Positions 16,062 to 26,769 of a stretch of 51,075 nucleotides of DNA are shown piece by piece. How positions within the stretch are numbered: the first letter of the stretch is position 1; the number at the start of each line of letters is the position of its first letter. Below the pieces are notes generated by a model that saw only the letters and a list, made by a program, of their open reading frames with translations, did not search any database and had not been told where the DNA came from. The DNA is from Chitinophagales bacterium (GTDB lineage: Bacteria; Bacteroidota; Bacteroidia; Chitinophagales; UBA2359): assembly GCA_020629005.1 (NCBI GenBank), contig JAHDEE010000017.1, positions 1 through 51,075 of the forward strand, given 5' to 3'. The position numbers and the translations under genes are program-made.

Positions 16062-19000
16062 TCAACGAATCAAAGTCAAATTACCCTGCTGAAACTTATC
16101 TTCACCATCCACAGTCTTAATCCAGGCCATATAAACATATACACCTACAGGTTGCATTTCACCTTTATAAGAACCATCCCAGCCTTTACCCGGTGCTGTT
16201 GTCTGATAAAGCAGCATACCCCAACGATCGTAGATCATCAGCTCCAGTGACTCGATTCCATTACCCAAAACTCTGAAAACATCATTGATATTATCTCCGT
16301 TTGGAGAGAAGGCATTGGCAATATTAACAAATGGCTGCACAGGCACCTGAATGATCAGCGTCTGACTAAATGTCTCCTCACAAAGCCCATCAGAAATATA
16401 AAACACCTCGTAGACACCTGCAAGAGAATTATTGAGATCTATATCCCCAGAGACGGAATCCAGCACCAAGCCCGCTGTTGAACTGTAGCTGCCACCCAAA
16501 TCCGGAAGGATTTGCACAGAGGGATCTGTGTCCTGACCCTGGATATAGCTCAATTGACCATAATCGAAGCTGATCGGAATTGCATTTTCTCCATAAATCA
16601 AGGAGACAGCTGAACTACTAAAACTAGGACAAGCCTCATTGCCAACATAAACCGCATAGTACTCACCAGCCTCCAGGGGCACAAATTCGCTGCCCGTAGC
16701 AACTTGCTCATCCGCTTCATCATACCACCTGATCTCCAGGCCTTCCATGTCAGCTGTGGTAAAGGGAACCACATTCAAACTATCGCAACTAATGATCGAA
16801 GAGGGGCCAATTTCCGGAGCATCTGGACGATCGCAAGGGCAGCTGATAACGTACTCTCCTACCAGCATGCAGGCTGGCGAAGAACCTTCAATGGCTATCT
16901 GAACACTCATGGCTATGTCGTCATCCCCTATGCTCATATCGGCTGGTAGATCGGCTTCACCGATAAAAGTCATCCCATCATCAAAGGAGTACTGGATATC
17001 CAGTTGCCCCTGAGAACAGGAGTCAACTATCCCGAACACACATTCAGGAGCGCTCAGGCCAAACCACTCCGCTCTCGGTAAAGGATACAGCTCCACAACC
17101 AGCCCACCAGCATCCAGAGCTACCGTCGGATCGGCCTCGCATTGAACCTCCACACTAAAATTAAAGTATTCCGGTTCACAGCTTTGACCACTATGCTCGA
17201 ATACCTGGTTGCTATCCTCCAGCAAATTACCATCACCATCATACCAGACAAAGCTAGTAGCATCCGGTAAGTCAGTCACTATTTGCGCAGCAAGAAAGTT
17301 CAAGTCGAGACCTGCACTATCACAGATATTGATCACGGGATCCAACAATCCATTGATGACCATTTGTGGGCAGACTTGTTCGCAATCCCAGTTCAAGGCA
17401 ATGTCTAGCTGCTCCGGACAGTTAGGGTCATTATTGCTCAGTACAAAGTCCAGTGGCCCGCTGCTGCCCTCACTGGCCTCAAACACGAATCCACTGCCAT
17501 CCGAAACTTCCGTGCTCCAGGTGGCCTCAAAATTAGGACAGTCCTGACTTAGACTTATGTTGCATCCATTATCACTTACTGTATAGCTTAAAGATTTAAG
17601 TTGATCCACAGATAAGCTGCCAGAACCCAAACTCGAACCATCAGCATTGCAGAAAAGCTCATAGTCAAAGTCCAGGGTGGACACACAATCTGTTGGAGGC
17701 TCCGGTGTATAACTGATCTCAAAAAAGCTAGCAGAGCCCCCATCGGGCATTGTCCACAAAATGCTTGCATCAGTCGTATCTGAAAGCAGTGCTATCAAGG
17801 CCAGCGATTCCCCTTCGCAAATGACTGAGGCGTCAGCAAAAACATCAACCACCGTTGGGCAATTAGCCAGACAGCTGTAGGCCTGTTCTGCAAAACCAAG
17901 CTCACAGCCAGCTGGAGCTCCCACCGCCTGCACTGCAATTGCCAAATTTCCGCTAGCTCCCGGTTCAGGACTGTAATCGCCCATACCTGTATTGCCCTCA
18001 TTATCGATCCACTCAAAACCAAACTCCGCACAATCACTTTCAATGCTCACTAAACAGTTCGTTGAATTTATCGTCAAAACAGGTTCTGTTGGATAGACCG
18101 TTACCGGCACCCATCCAGCAGCCAGTAGACTTCCATCAACCGAGCAAAATATTTCATACTGCATGGAAAAATCATCCGGACAGATGCCCGAGATACCCAC
18201 GATAGCAGAAGTGCTAAAGCCACTGCTGCTTGTGCCATCAGGCGCCAGCCAGTTGACTTCAGCCAAAGATTCATCAGAAACAGCAACACTAAAGCTGGCT
18301 GTCTCTCCTTCACAAAACACACTGGCATCGCTCACTGCTTCGATAAAGATCGGACAATCAGGCTGACAGTCATAACTAGCCGCAAAAGTCTGCATCAAGC
18401 AAGCATTAGGAGCAGCAGGAATTCCTGCATTGGATGCCGTAAAATCCACTGTACCAGACTGTTCCAGGTCAGCCGTAAAGCTGGCCCCGGCTCCACTTTC
18501 CGCACCTGCTTGCCAGCTCACTTCATATTCCGGACAATCTCCAAGAAACAAGGCTGTACATTCACCGTTTACAACCACTCCAGTAATCTCAGGATAAACC
18601 GGCACTTCAAAACTCTGCGAAGCCAATTCACTTCCATCTGCCAAACAAGTCACTGTGCAAGATATCGAGATCGTCTCGGCACATCCACTGGCACTGCTGT
18701 ATTCATTGGTCCAACCATACGTATCTAACGTTGTTCCATCCGGCATACTCCAACTCACTGTAGCCAATGACTCATCCGAAACATTCGCAAAGCCAGACAA
18801 GCTACTACCACTACAAATCGATTCTGCATCAAGCTCAATAGCATATACAATAGGACAATCCAAAGCACATTCATAATCCACTGTTATCACTTCCGTATTA
18901 CAAGCGCCTGGAGCCACATTACTTACGACAGTAAAATCGACTTGTCCAACTTCTCCGCCTACAAAAGTCGCTGAAAACCCGCTCCCTGCTGTGCTGCCGT

Positions 19001-21785
19001 CTGACCAGGTAGCAGTGTATTCGGGACAGTCCTGACTGATGTTCACTGTGCAGGCATCACTCACTTCAATATTTGCATCAATGCTGCCGTACACCTCTAC
19101 CTGGATTCCTTCATTTAAGATCATAGATCCATCCGCAAGGCAAGAAACTAAAATAGATATGTCTTGCAACTCCTGACAACCACTGCCTGCCAGCACTGTA
19201 AGGTCTACGCTGCTGCCTTCGTAAGTACTACCATCAAATTCATAAGTCCAAATCACACTTGCCTGGGAGGGGTCTGATATATCTGCACTTAAAGTGAGGG
19301 TCTCCCCAGCACATATGTCTGAAGCACTCAAACCATAGTCATTGACAGTCGGGCAGTTTGCTGCACAGCCGAAATCACTTTCAAACTCATGATCAAACAG
19401 ACAAGGAATGGGCTGACCCAACTGCTCCTGTATTACCGTCCAACTCACTGTTCCATCACTGGCTTCCGCAGCCGTGTAGACCGTCCCGGTGCCTGTACTT
19501 GTACCATCATCCCAAGTAGCCTCCATGCCTTCACACAAATTCGAGATACTGATCGAGCATCCTGTTTCTACAACATTGGGACTCCAGTCTCCAACCAGTA
19601 TTCCCTCACCACTCTGCGACAGCACAATCGATCCATCATCAATACAAAACACATCCACAGAAATGTCGAACAGACTATTGCAATCGCTTGGCTCAGGAAA
19701 ATAAACCAGATTTGGCCCGGGAGCCAAAGGCTCTCCATTTACATACCACTGCGCCTCAAGGGCAGCATCGTCTACCGCTACAGATCCATCGAAAGTCTCA
19801 CCTGCACAAATCGATTGCATTGCAGGAAAATTCAGATCGCTAACTGCCGGACAAGAACATCCCGCCAATGAAACACTTTCTTCTACAAACGATATACAAC
19901 CATTGGCCTCTGTGATACTATTAACTGTAAATGTTCCCACATCTCCAGGCAAGGCCTGCCAGCTAAAGGAGTCCCCCGTCAACAAAACCTGCTCCGGCTG
20001 CCCATCGAAGTTTGTATAATTGACCGTATACAAAGGGCTACCCCCTGTCACCTCCAGCAAGATGCTGGAAGCCGGGTCACCTTCACAAAGCGCATTAGAA
20101 CCAAGCAGCGTAAGCTCACCTGTTGCTTGCTCCAAAATACTCACCGTAATTGAACTAGAACAATTGCCACTGAGACTCACCGTGAAATCACCAGTCCCAC
20201 TGGCCTGTATGTCAATCACTCCAGACCCGGGACTAATGACCCCTGGAGCAGAGATTTCATACTCAAAAAGAGGATTGGGAGGGTTCATCGCGGCAGGAGG
20301 AGAAAACAGATCTCCCTCACAAAATGTGGTACTTGGATATGAGATGCTATTGCTCGCTTGCACTTCAATGTCAGCGGTGATCACTGCCTCACAGGAACCA
20401 GTTGTTGCCAGGGCTGGTGTAGTGTATGCGACCTGAAAAGTGCCAGCTGTTTCACCAGCCGTGAAAGCACCGGTATTTGAATCAATACTAGCACCATTCG
20501 ATGCTCCAACAATGCTAAACTCACCGCCAGTAGAAGTTCCAGCTGGCAGAGTAGCCATAGCCGTCTCACCCAAGCATAAAGAACCCACATCGTAGGCAAA
20601 TTCAGCGACCGGGCTAGGGCTGGCATTCACAACAAATACATCAGAATAGGAGCAGCCATTTGGACTGGTATAGGTCACTGTGTAATCCTGCGCTGTCAGT
20701 CCTACACCAAAAATAGTTCCGGTGGCCAGGTTGACATTTGCTGTTGGTGACACCGTATAATTTCCCCCTGCTGTTTGGCTCGCTCCCGCATTTATCTGCA
20801 AATTGTCATAGTTAAGCTCGCCATTCACATAGTAGAACTCGCAGGTTTCTTCCCTTACTTCGAAGTACGGGTCTTCAACTGTATAACTCAGTGTCTCATT
20901 AAAGAAGCCACACCCTCCATCAGTTATTTCCGCATAAAGACTTACTGCACCCGATAGCGAACCAACTGGAACATTGAGCGTTGGAGGGAGATTAAAGGGG
21001 TCTGTCAGATAGTTAACGAATTCAGGCGGATCACTGGTCCAGACAATATCATAAGTGCCAGCCAGGGGTGCATAGATATTGATTTCCGGCTGAAAATCCA
21101 CCCCGGCACAAATCGTTTCCCCCGAATTCGCGATCACGAACACAGGACAACATTGAATATTCAAATCATAAGTTAGTGGACCAAAAGAGCAGCCTGGAGA
21201 CTCATGTGAGCCCGTTTCGGAATCCGTGTAGAATCGCATCTGGATACTCAAATCTTCCACACAAGCTGGCCCTTCATTGGCACTGGTTGCTGTAAAGCAA
21301 AACGTCTCGCCATCAATAGAACTATCCCCCCAATTATCCCCCGGGTCCGTTGGCAAACTCGGAGGCAAATCCGCGCCAGTAGTCTGCGATTCCACAAACC
21401 AACCCGGCTGAATTATCGTCGTTGCCGCACCTCCCGTACCAATCACTCCAGAAGCATTCCAGGTCCAGTCACATCCACCTCCACAACTGATGCCCGGATC
21501 AGCACCCTGAGCAGCTCCTACCCATCCTGCACCCAGCACAGGCACCACAGCATGCAACCAATTACCGCCAATATTCTCATAAGAAATGGCCGTAAAACAA
21601 ATGTCAAAACTCGTCCCGGCAGGATAATATCCCTGCTCATTTTGCACATTGTTAGCAGTGATCGCAAACTCTCCGCAGAGGCTAGCAGAGTCGCAATCAG
21701 CCTCAGCGCAAACCACCTGTGCCTCAACTTCCTGCAAGCACAGACAGAGCAATATAAGCAAAGCAATTCCCCTAAAGATTTTCAG
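16062..21785 (-). CDS. Giant 1: T9SS type B secreted cysteine-module protein
   Basis: About 1907 aa. No ATG or GTG is available: an in-frame stop lies at 21843-21845 and the only starts before the signal peptide are CTG 21785 (giving [M]KIFRGIALLILLCLCL, a normal signal peptide) or TTG 21761 (truncates the charged n-region). I prefer 21785. Domains: a W-L-H-type N-terminal domain (about 25-205), Ig-like domains (about 205-640), six eight-Cys modules starting at C645, 811, 977, 1144, 1309 and 1472, a short Ig-like cap from C1649, and a type B sorting domain (about 1815-1907) with FSPNGDNINDVFRV, YDRWG and WDGSYKGE. Such proteins are exported by the T9SS and attached to the surface or released. 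No enzymatic motif is visible; an adhesin or matrix role is inferred. Confidence 0.85.
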   Translation of the reverse strand: MKIFRGIALLILLCLCLQEVEAQVVCAEADCDSASLCGEFAITANNVQNEQGYYPAGTSFDICFTAISYENIGGNWLHAVVPVLGAGWVGAAQGADPGISCGGGCDWTWNASGVIGTGGAATTIIQPGWFVESQTTGADLPPSLPTDPGDNWGDSSIDGETFCFTATSANEGPACVEDLSIQMRFYTDSETGSHESPGCSFGPLTYDLNIQCCPVFVIANSGETICAGVDFQPEINIYAPLAGTYDIVWTSDPPEFVNYLTDPFNLPPTLNVPVGSLSGAVSLYAEITDGGCGFFNETLSYTVEDPYFEVREETCEFYYVNGELNYDNLQINAGASQTAGGNYTVSPTANVNLATGTIFGVGLTAQDYTVTYTSPNGCSYSDVFVVNASPSPVAEFAYDVGSLCLGETAMATLPAGTSTGGEFSIVGASNGASIDSNTGAFTAGETAGTFQVAYTTPALATTGSCEAVITADIEVQASNSISYPSTTFCEGDLFSPPAAMNPPNPLFEYEISAPGVISPGSGVIDIQASGTGDFTVSLSGNCSSSITVSILEQATGELTLLGSNALCEGDPASSILLEVTGGSPLYTVNYTNFDGQPEQVLLTGDSFSWQALPGDVGTFTVNSITEANGCISFVEESVSLAGCSCPAVSDLNFPAMQSICAGETFDGSVAVDDAALEAQWYVNGEPLAPGPNLVYFPEPSDCNSLFDISVDVFCIDDGSIVLSQSGEGILVGDWSPNVVETGCSISISNLCEGMEATWDDGTSTGTGTVYTAAEASDGTVSWTVIQEQLGQPIPCLFDHEFESDFGCAANCPTVNDYGLSASDICAGETLTLSADISDPSQASVIWTYEFDGSTYEGSSVDLTVLAGSGCQELQDISILVSCLADGSMILNEGIQVEVYGSIDANIEVSDACTVNISQDCPEYTATWSDGSTAGSGFSATFVGGEVGQVDFTVVSNVAPGACNTEVITVDYECALDCPIVYAIELDAESICSGSSLSGFANVSDESLATVSWSMPDGTTLDTYGWTNEYSSASGCAETISISCTVTCLADGSELASQSFEVPVYPEITGVVVNGECTALFLGDCPEYEVSWQAGAESGAGASFTADLEQSGTVDFTASNAGIPAAPNACLMQTFAASYDCQPDCPIFIEAVSDASVFCEGETASFSVAVSDESLAEVNWLAPDGTSSSGFSTSAIVGISGICPDDFSMQYEIFCSVDGSLLAAGWVPVTVYPTEPVLTINSTNCLVSIESDCAEFGFEWIDNEGNTGMGDYSPEPGASGNLAIAVQAVGAPAGCELGFAEQAYSCLANCPTVVDVFADASVICEGESLALIALLSDTTDASILWTMPDGGSASFFEISYTPEPPTDCVSTLDFDYELFCNADGSSLGSGSLSVDQLKSLSYTVSDNGCNISLSQDCPNFEATWSTEVSDGSGFVFEASEGSSGPLDFVLSNNDPNCPEQLDIALNWDCEQVCPQMVINGLLDPVINICDSAGLDLNFLAAQIVTDLPDATSFVWYDGDGNLLEDSNQVFEHSGQSCEPEYFNFSVEVQCEADPTVALDAGGLVVELYPLPRAEWFGLSAPECVFGIVDSCSQGQLDIQYSFDDGMTFIGEADLPADMSIGDDDIAMSVQIAIEGSSPACMLVGEYVISCPCDRPDAPEIGPSSIISCDSLNVVPFTTADMEGLEIRWYDEADEQVATGSEFVPLEAGEYYAVYVGNEACPSFSSSAVSLIYGENAIPISFDYGQLSYIQGQDTDPSVQILPDLGGSYSSTAGLVLDSVSGDIDLNNSLAGVYEVFYISDGLCEETFSQTLIIQVPVQPFVNIANAFSPNGDNINDVFRVLGNGIESLELMIYDRWGMLLYQTTAPGKGWDGSYKGEMQPVGVYVYMAWIKTVDGEDKFQQGNLTLIR
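16842..19853 (-). repeat. Six tandem eight-Cys modules in giant 1
   Basis: The Cys-Pro codon that opens each module lies at 19853, 19355, 18857, 18356, 17861 and 17372, and the next domain opens at 16841. The spacings are 498, 498, 501, 495, 489 and 531 bp, all multiples of three. Each module has eight cysteines in the same order: C-P, C-(D/E/A)-G, a Cys near residue 60, one before the DGS turn, one before a short strand, D-C-(P/A), A-P-x-x-C and the final Y-x-C. Confidence 0.85.
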
Positions 21786-22227
21786 AATGCAACAGATTTT
21801 AGACGATTTAGACGAAGATAAGTTCCTTCTGGCACAAATCCCTCAATTTCCTGCCTAATGCAGCCTCAATTACAAGAGCCACCTTGCTTACAGATTGTAA
21901 TGTTTTGAGCAAAACAATTTTTCTTTTTTGGAGCGAAACGTTATCCCTTCCAGACAGTGCAGTCCGGCTATCCATTCCAATGCTACTACCATTCAGGGCT
22001 TCGCTGCACCAGTATGCGAGTCTGCTTTATGGCAGCCTCGCCTACTGGGCGACTCAGCTCCTGTATGGCAGCAGCATTTCCATTTCTATCCGGGCTATCT
22101 TGCACCCTCTCTCCCTCCTTTCGATCCTGGGCATATCCAGCATCCTCACTCAATTGCAAACACTTTTTTGTTGGAATCTGATGCGACCTTGCATTTATTT
22201 TGCAGCGAATAGAGGCTTTGGCTACTC
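21786..22227. other. Intergenic region between giants 1 and 2
   Basis: 442 bp, non-coding. It contains dispersed repeat copy B (21921-22105). Nearest giant 1 it carries the direct repeat TTTAGACGA (about 21796-21816). No promoter of the TAnnTTTG type stands out, so giant 1 may be transcribed with giant 2 or from an atypical promoter. The open frames here are short and overlap the repeat. Confidence 0.65.
21921..22105 (+). repeat. Dispersed intergenic repeat, copy B
   Basis: Shares with copy A the leading T-run plus GGAGCGAAAC, the block CTATCCATTCCAATGCTACT and the end CGGGCTATCTTGCACC. Its central hairpin is GCGAGTCTGC (22016-22025) against GCAGCCTCGC (22032-22041), nine of ten pairs, with a 6-nt loop. 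The long CGAGCCCCC-containing loop of the other copies is missing. It lies downstream of giant 2 and upstream of giant 1. Confidence 0.7.
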
Positions 22228-25200
22228 TTACCGAATCAAGGTAACATTACCCCGATGTACTCTGCTGCTGCCATCCGGCAAGATAACCTGAGCCACATAA
22301 ACATACACGCCCAAGGCCGCAGCTTCTCCTTTGTAGGTTCCATCCCATCCAAGCTGCAGGTCGCCACTGGAAAATAGTAGCTTGCCCCAACGGTCGAATA
22401 GTAGCCACTCCCCTACACTGCCATCATTGCTGATCACACGAAAGACGTCATTTACGCCATCCCCATTTGGAGAAAATGCATTTGGAGTTGCTACAAAAGG
22501 ATGTTCGACATAAACGGTGACCGATTCAGAATCAGTACAACCTGCTGCGTTGCTGACCTGCACGATATACTGCGTAGTCTGTTCCGGCTTTGCTATCGGA
22601 TTGGGACAATCCGAACAATCAAGAGACTCAAAGGGAGTCCATTGATACACCAGCGGCAGTTCGCTTACTACTTCGGTGCTTAGCTCAATAGATTCGCCAA
22701 CAAATAGCTCGAGATCTTCAGTCAGTGATACACTGGGTCCAGTGACCTCGATCAACAAAGATTCTTCGGCACTGCAGCCCGAGGATTGCAGCTCCAATCT
22801 GATCTCATAGATTCCGGTCTCTTCATAGCTGATTTTGGTCCCCTGCAAATCCGAACTCGAACCATCCTGTATCGTTGCTCCTTCAAAACTCCATTGTGCA
22901 ACCGCATCAAAAGCGGCACTGCTTGTGGCATCAAGACTAACAATCTCACCTGCACAAGCTGTCTCCTGTACAAATAGTTCGATTGTTGGTTTGGCCATCA
23001 CCATTATCGTCTGTTCTAGGCTTTGGGGGCAATCATTGCCAACGGTATAGGTAACCGTATAGGTGGCTGCTGGTTCCACCTGAGAAAGATCTATCTCACC
23101 ACTGATGGCATCGATTACTCCACCATTATCAATACTAAAGTCGCCTCCAATTTCGCCGGCTATCGCTGGAACAATTACACCCTCATCATTGCAGTAGCTG
23201 TCGCTTGCAAAAGCGAAAGTAGGATTCGACAATGGCCATTCAGCAAGTTCAATGGCTGTGGCTGTGAGAGAGGGACAGCCATCTGCAGCAGCGTAGGCAC
23301 TTACGAAGTAAGTACCTGCGTTTTCCGCTTGAAAAGCAGGACCAATAGCGAGGGTATCACTAGCATCCGGCTGGCTGGACCAAATCAATACATCTCCATT
23401 ATCTTCCACCGTCAATTCGGGAATGGGATCACCAGCACAAAAATCCTGACTGATTCCAACCGGAGGGGCAGCAGGCACACAGGGAGGACAATTGAGCGAT
23501 ACTTGCACCTCAAGCATAGCACAACTTTGAGCTGGATCAGCAGAAGTGATTTCGAAGTTTACAGTTGCAGTTTCGTCCTGTGCTACCGCAACCTGATTGC
23601 CAGTTCCGGTTTCACTGGTTGGACCATCGCCAACTAGTTCATAGCTGAAAAGATAATCGCAATCGCTGTGTAATATGGCCTCGCATGCTGTGCTTTGATC
23701 TTCTACAAAGAGTTCGGGGTACACCATCACCTCATGACTAACACCCAGGTTGATAAAACTCATCGGACTATTTTCCAGTCCATCGTCATCACAGAGAATC
23801 ATTGCGTGCAGCATGACGCTGGCTGCCGTGCATTGATCACCTGAGAGGGGATATTCAATCATATCACCCAGGTTGTACTCTTCTGCAGGGCTAGCCGGAT
23901 CGCTGATATCTCGAAACCATTTGATCTGCTGCCCATTGTCATCAAGCAAATTGATGCTGGGCAAGCTTGGTATGCCGCTGAGACAAAAGGACTCTTCGGT
24001 TGAATCATCGGAGCTGGAAGGACAGGCTTGCAAAGGACAATCAAGCACATATTCGTATACCACATCATTGCAGGCTTCAGGCCTGTTATTATCTCCATCG
24101 TTGATGGTGAAACTTAGCAAGACTGATTCTCCAGGGAGGGCAGTGTAGCTGTTTCCTGTCTGTGCTTCTCCATCTATACTTAGAACAATCTCGTAGCTGT
24201 TACACTCAGCCTGTAAATTTACACTGCACTGTGCCTGATCTTCTTCAGCGCTTATTTCAGCAAATATTCTAAGTGTGTGCTGCAGTTGCAAATCTACCCA
24301 GTCGAGACTGCCGCTGCCCTCACCAGAACAGCGGGTGAAAGCATGTAAAACCTTGTTGTTCACAGAGCAAACATCGCCGGTATGTGGAACTGCCGAGTTC
24401 CAGTCAAATTGGTCCTGAGGGTTTGAAGGATCGTCTACATTCTCGAACCAAAGCACAGGCTCCCCATTATCGTTTTCCAATACAACCGGAACGGCTGTTG
24501 GTATTTGTCCTGCGCAAAGCAATTGCTCTGACGGATCGTCGAAAGTAACAGGACAGGGAGGTGGCGGACAATTTATCGCCGCTGTAGTGCTTGCCGTATT
24601 ACAATCATCCGGGCGATTGGAATCAGTGTCCGTAATGGTGAAGACTACCGTACCTGATTCACCAGGATTGAGGGAAGCGTAGGTTCCGGCACCACTGCTA
24701 TTCTCCGTTCCAGCCGAACCCTCTATCTCGTAGCTTACCGTGTATCCACAAGTCTCAATGAGCTCTGCTACACATTCCTCCGCAGACATCATTACGGTTT
24801 CAATCTCAGGATAGACAGATACGTTTATCGACCCTGCGGGAATGAGGCTATCGTCCGCGGAGCCGTCAAAACCATCCCCTTCAAAATCACAAGCCAGAGA
24901 TACAAACACTTCAGTGCTCTCGACTACACAATTCGCATCTGCAGTGATACTTCCCACTGCAAAGGGAATTTGTCCTTGCGCATCAAGACTATAGAAAACA
25001 GTCACCTGACTGTCACCCACTGGAGCAGTATAGCTGAGGCCAATGGTAGTCTCGCTGAGATCTGTTTCATCCTGCTGGCAAAAATATTGACTCCCGCTTG
25101 CAGGGCTTTCCACTTCCGGGCAGCCACCGTTCGCAGGACAGTCGAAAACTTCGGTCAGAGAAAGGCCAACACAGCCTTCCGGCGCATCTGGCGAAAGGAT

Positions 25201-26769
25201 TTTCCAATCGACCCAGCCACTAGTGCCGGGATCCGCCAGATAAGAGAAGCCGGTTCCGATAGCTCCTTCAGCATCTACCCAAGTTGCTGTATACTCAGGA
25301 CAGTCTTGACTGATGGCGACGCTGCATGCATTTTCTAAAAGCTGAGCTGAGACTTCGGGAAATACTGTTAAGTCCAGGCTACCAGCAGCAATTTGCAGCT
25401 GATTGTCGGCACATATGATCGCATAACTAATCTCTAATGCTTCTTTGCAGTTGCCCACTATGTTAACTTCATAAGGAAGGTCAAACTGATCATAGCTATC
25501 TCCATTGGGCATTGTCCAGATAATTTCTGCATTGTCGTAGCTGGTCATTTCTGCAATCAATTGTATTTCTGTTCCATTGCAGACTTTGGTGTCAGAAAGG
25601 TACGCATCAATTAGACTTGGACAGTTTTCCGTACAATTATAGGTCCCGCTGTATTCTCCCACATAACAATCCAGCAGTATGGGAGCTTCTGAGTTTTCAA
25701 TCGAGTTTTCTACGACTCCTGTCATGCCCTCTTCACCAATATATTCGAAACTAAAACCTATGTTGCCTTGCTCGTCCTGCCAGTAGGAAGTAAACTCCGG
25801 GCAATCCTGGCTAAAGATCACCGTACAGTCTATCATTTCAACCGTGCTGCTGATCATGGGATAGACTGAAACCGGAATATTTCCAAATTCCAGAATTTCG
25901 CCGGATTCCGCGCAGAAAATATCATAATGGATCACCTCGTAGTCGCTACAAGCCTCCGTGGTAATTTCCCGAGTGAAGCTGAACTCCGTGGATATGACTT
26001 CTGGCTCATTGTAGATTGACCACTCGATGTACGAAGCAGCATAAGGATCTCCGTCAGCCATACTCATTTCTGCATTGAAAGTAACCAGGTCTCCTGTACA
26101 GACTTCTGTTTCGTCTGCTCCTGCCCAAACTAAATCAGGACAGTTAAAACTGCAATCAAAGCTTGTGGCAAAGTATTCCACATCGCCGCATTCTCCTACC
26201 GTTCCTGGAGTACTCTGAGAAATCGCGAAAACGACCTCTCCCAATGTTCCTGGCTCTGCAGTGAAACTGTATCCTTCTCCAGATAAATCAAATGTTCCAT
26301 CTTCATTCAGATCGACCTCGTATGTTGCTATGAATTCGTCACAGATTTCCGAGATAGCAATCTCACAGTTAGTTGACTGAGAAATAGTGGCATGAACATC
26401 TGCAAAAACGGTTACGATTATGCTGCCACTTGCTATCTGACTTCCATCTACTGTACAGGTGATTTCATAACTATATTCCAAATCCTGCCGACATTTGGGA
26501 TCGGAAGTGACATTGACTGATTCGTTGATACTAAACGCAGTGCTGCCAGTGTCTAAACTTTCGCCATCCGGTCCGGTCCAGGCTATAGTTGCCAGGGAAT
26601 TATTGCTTAGGTCGACTTGTAGGTCGAAAGTTTCTCCATCACAGAGGACAGACTGCGAAGCATAGGCGTCAATAAATACAGGGCACTGCCCGGCAAGAGG
26701 TATTGCCAGCAGGCTCAGCAGCAGGCTTAGCCAGAAGGTGGCGAAGTATGATGGGGTATAGTTATTCAT
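22228..26769 (-). CDS. Giant 2: T9SS type B secreted cysteine-module protein
   Basis: 1513 aa from ATG 26769; a TTG at 26781 is unlikely. The signal peptide ends near LAIPLAGQ (about residue 28) and the first module follows at once, so this giant lacks the W-L-H-type N-terminal domain of the others. Modules open at C29, 210, 383, 550, 739 and 916; the later ones have longer inserts and IPE-type variations. A short Ig-like domain starts at C1097 (DFCAGDPIPELTV), then an Ig/PKD-like pair, and the type B sorting domain fills about 1420-1513 (FSPNGDGVNDVFRV, FDRWGKLLF, WDGTYKGE). Module spelling is closest to giants 1 and 4. Export by T9SS is expected from the tail; the function is unknown. No promoter match was found upstream. 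Confidence 0.87.
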   Translation of the reverse strand: MNNYTPSYFATFWLSLLLSLLAIPLAGQCPVFIDAYASQSVLCDGETFDLQVDLSNNSLATIAWTGPDGESLDTGSTAFSINESVNVTSDPKCRQDLEYSYEITCTVDGSQIASGSIIVTVFADVHATISQSTNCEIAISEICDEFIATYEVDLNEDGTFDLSGEGYSFTAEPGTLGEVVFAISQSTPGTVGECGDVEYFATSFDCSFNCPDLVWAGADETEVCTGDLVTFNAEMSMADGDPYAASYIEWSIYNEPEVISTEFSFTREITTEACSDYEVIHYDIFCAESGEILEFGNIPVSVYPMISSTVEMIDCTVIFSQDCPEFTSYWQDEQGNIGFSFEYIGEEGMTGVVENSIENSEAPILLDCYVGEYSGTYNCTENCPSLIDAYLSDTKVCNGTEIQLIAEMTSYDNAEIIWTMPNGDSYDQFDLPYEVNIVGNCKEALEISYAIICADNQLQIAAGSLDLTVFPEVSAQLLENACSVAISQDCPEYTATWVDAEGAIGTGFSYLADPGTSGWVDWKILSPDAPEGCVGLSLTEVFDCPANGGCPEVESPASGSQYFCQQDETDLSETTIGLSYTAPVGDSQVTVFYSLDAQGQIPFAVGSITADANCVVESTEVFVSLACDFEGDGFDGSADDSLIPAGSINVSVYPEIETVMMSAEECVAELIETCGYTVSYEIEGSAGTENSSGAGTYASLNPGESGTVVFTITDTDSNRPDDCNTASTTAAINCPPPPCPVTFDDPSEQLLCAGQIPTAVPVVLENDNGEPVLWFENVDDPSNPQDQFDWNSAVPHTGDVCSVNNKVLHAFTRCSGEGSGSLDWVDLQLQHTLRIFAEISAEEDQAQCSVNLQAECNSYEIVLSIDGEAQTGNSYTALPGESVLLSFTINDGDNNRPEACNDVVYEYVLDCPLQACPSSSDDSTEESFCLSGIPSLPSINLLDDNGQQIKWFRDISDPASPAEEYNLGDMIEYPLSGDQCTAASVMLHAMILCDDDGLENSPMSFINLGVSHEVMVYPELFVEDQSTACEAILHSDCDYLFSYELVGDGPTSETGTGNQVAVAQDETATVNFEITSADPAQSCAMLEVQVSLNCPPCVPAAPPVGISQDFCAGDPIPELTVEDNGDVLIWSSQPDASDTLAIGPAFQAENAGTYFVSAYAAADGCPSLTATAIELAEWPLSNPTFAFASDSYCNDEGVIVPAIAGEIGGDFSIDNGGVIDAISGEIDLSQVEPAATYTVTYTVGNDCPQSLEQTIMVMAKPTIELFVQETACAGEIVSLDATSSAAFDAVAQWSFEGATIQDGSSSDLQGTKISYEETGIYEIRLELQSSGCSAEESLLIEVTGPSVSLTEDLELFVGESIELSTEVVSELPLVYQWTPFESLDCSDCPNPIAKPEQTTQYIVQVSNAAGCTDSESVTVYVEHPFVATPNAFSPNGDGVNDVFRVISNDGSVGEWLLFDRWGKLLFSSGDLQLGWDGTYKGEAAALGVYVYVAQVILPDGSSRVHRGNVTLIR
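23482..26685 (-). repeat. Six tandem eight-Cys modules in giant 2
   Basis: Opening Cys-Pro codons lie at 26685, 26142, 25623, 25122, 24555 and 24024, and the following Ig-like domain opens at 23481. The spacings are 543, 519, 501, 567, 531 and 543 bp. They are longer and less regular than in giant 1, which suggests an older array. The third module (opening C383) keeps all eight cysteines. Confidence 0.8.

Noticed and set aside
23023-23637. Long antisense frame (204 codons) opposite giant 2; similar frames opposite giants 1, 3 and 4 (e.g. 40658-41326)
   Set aside because: They arise from the codon pattern of the repeated modules on the opposite strand. Their peptides are Cys/Ser/Arg-rich and mirror the module period, so they are shadows.
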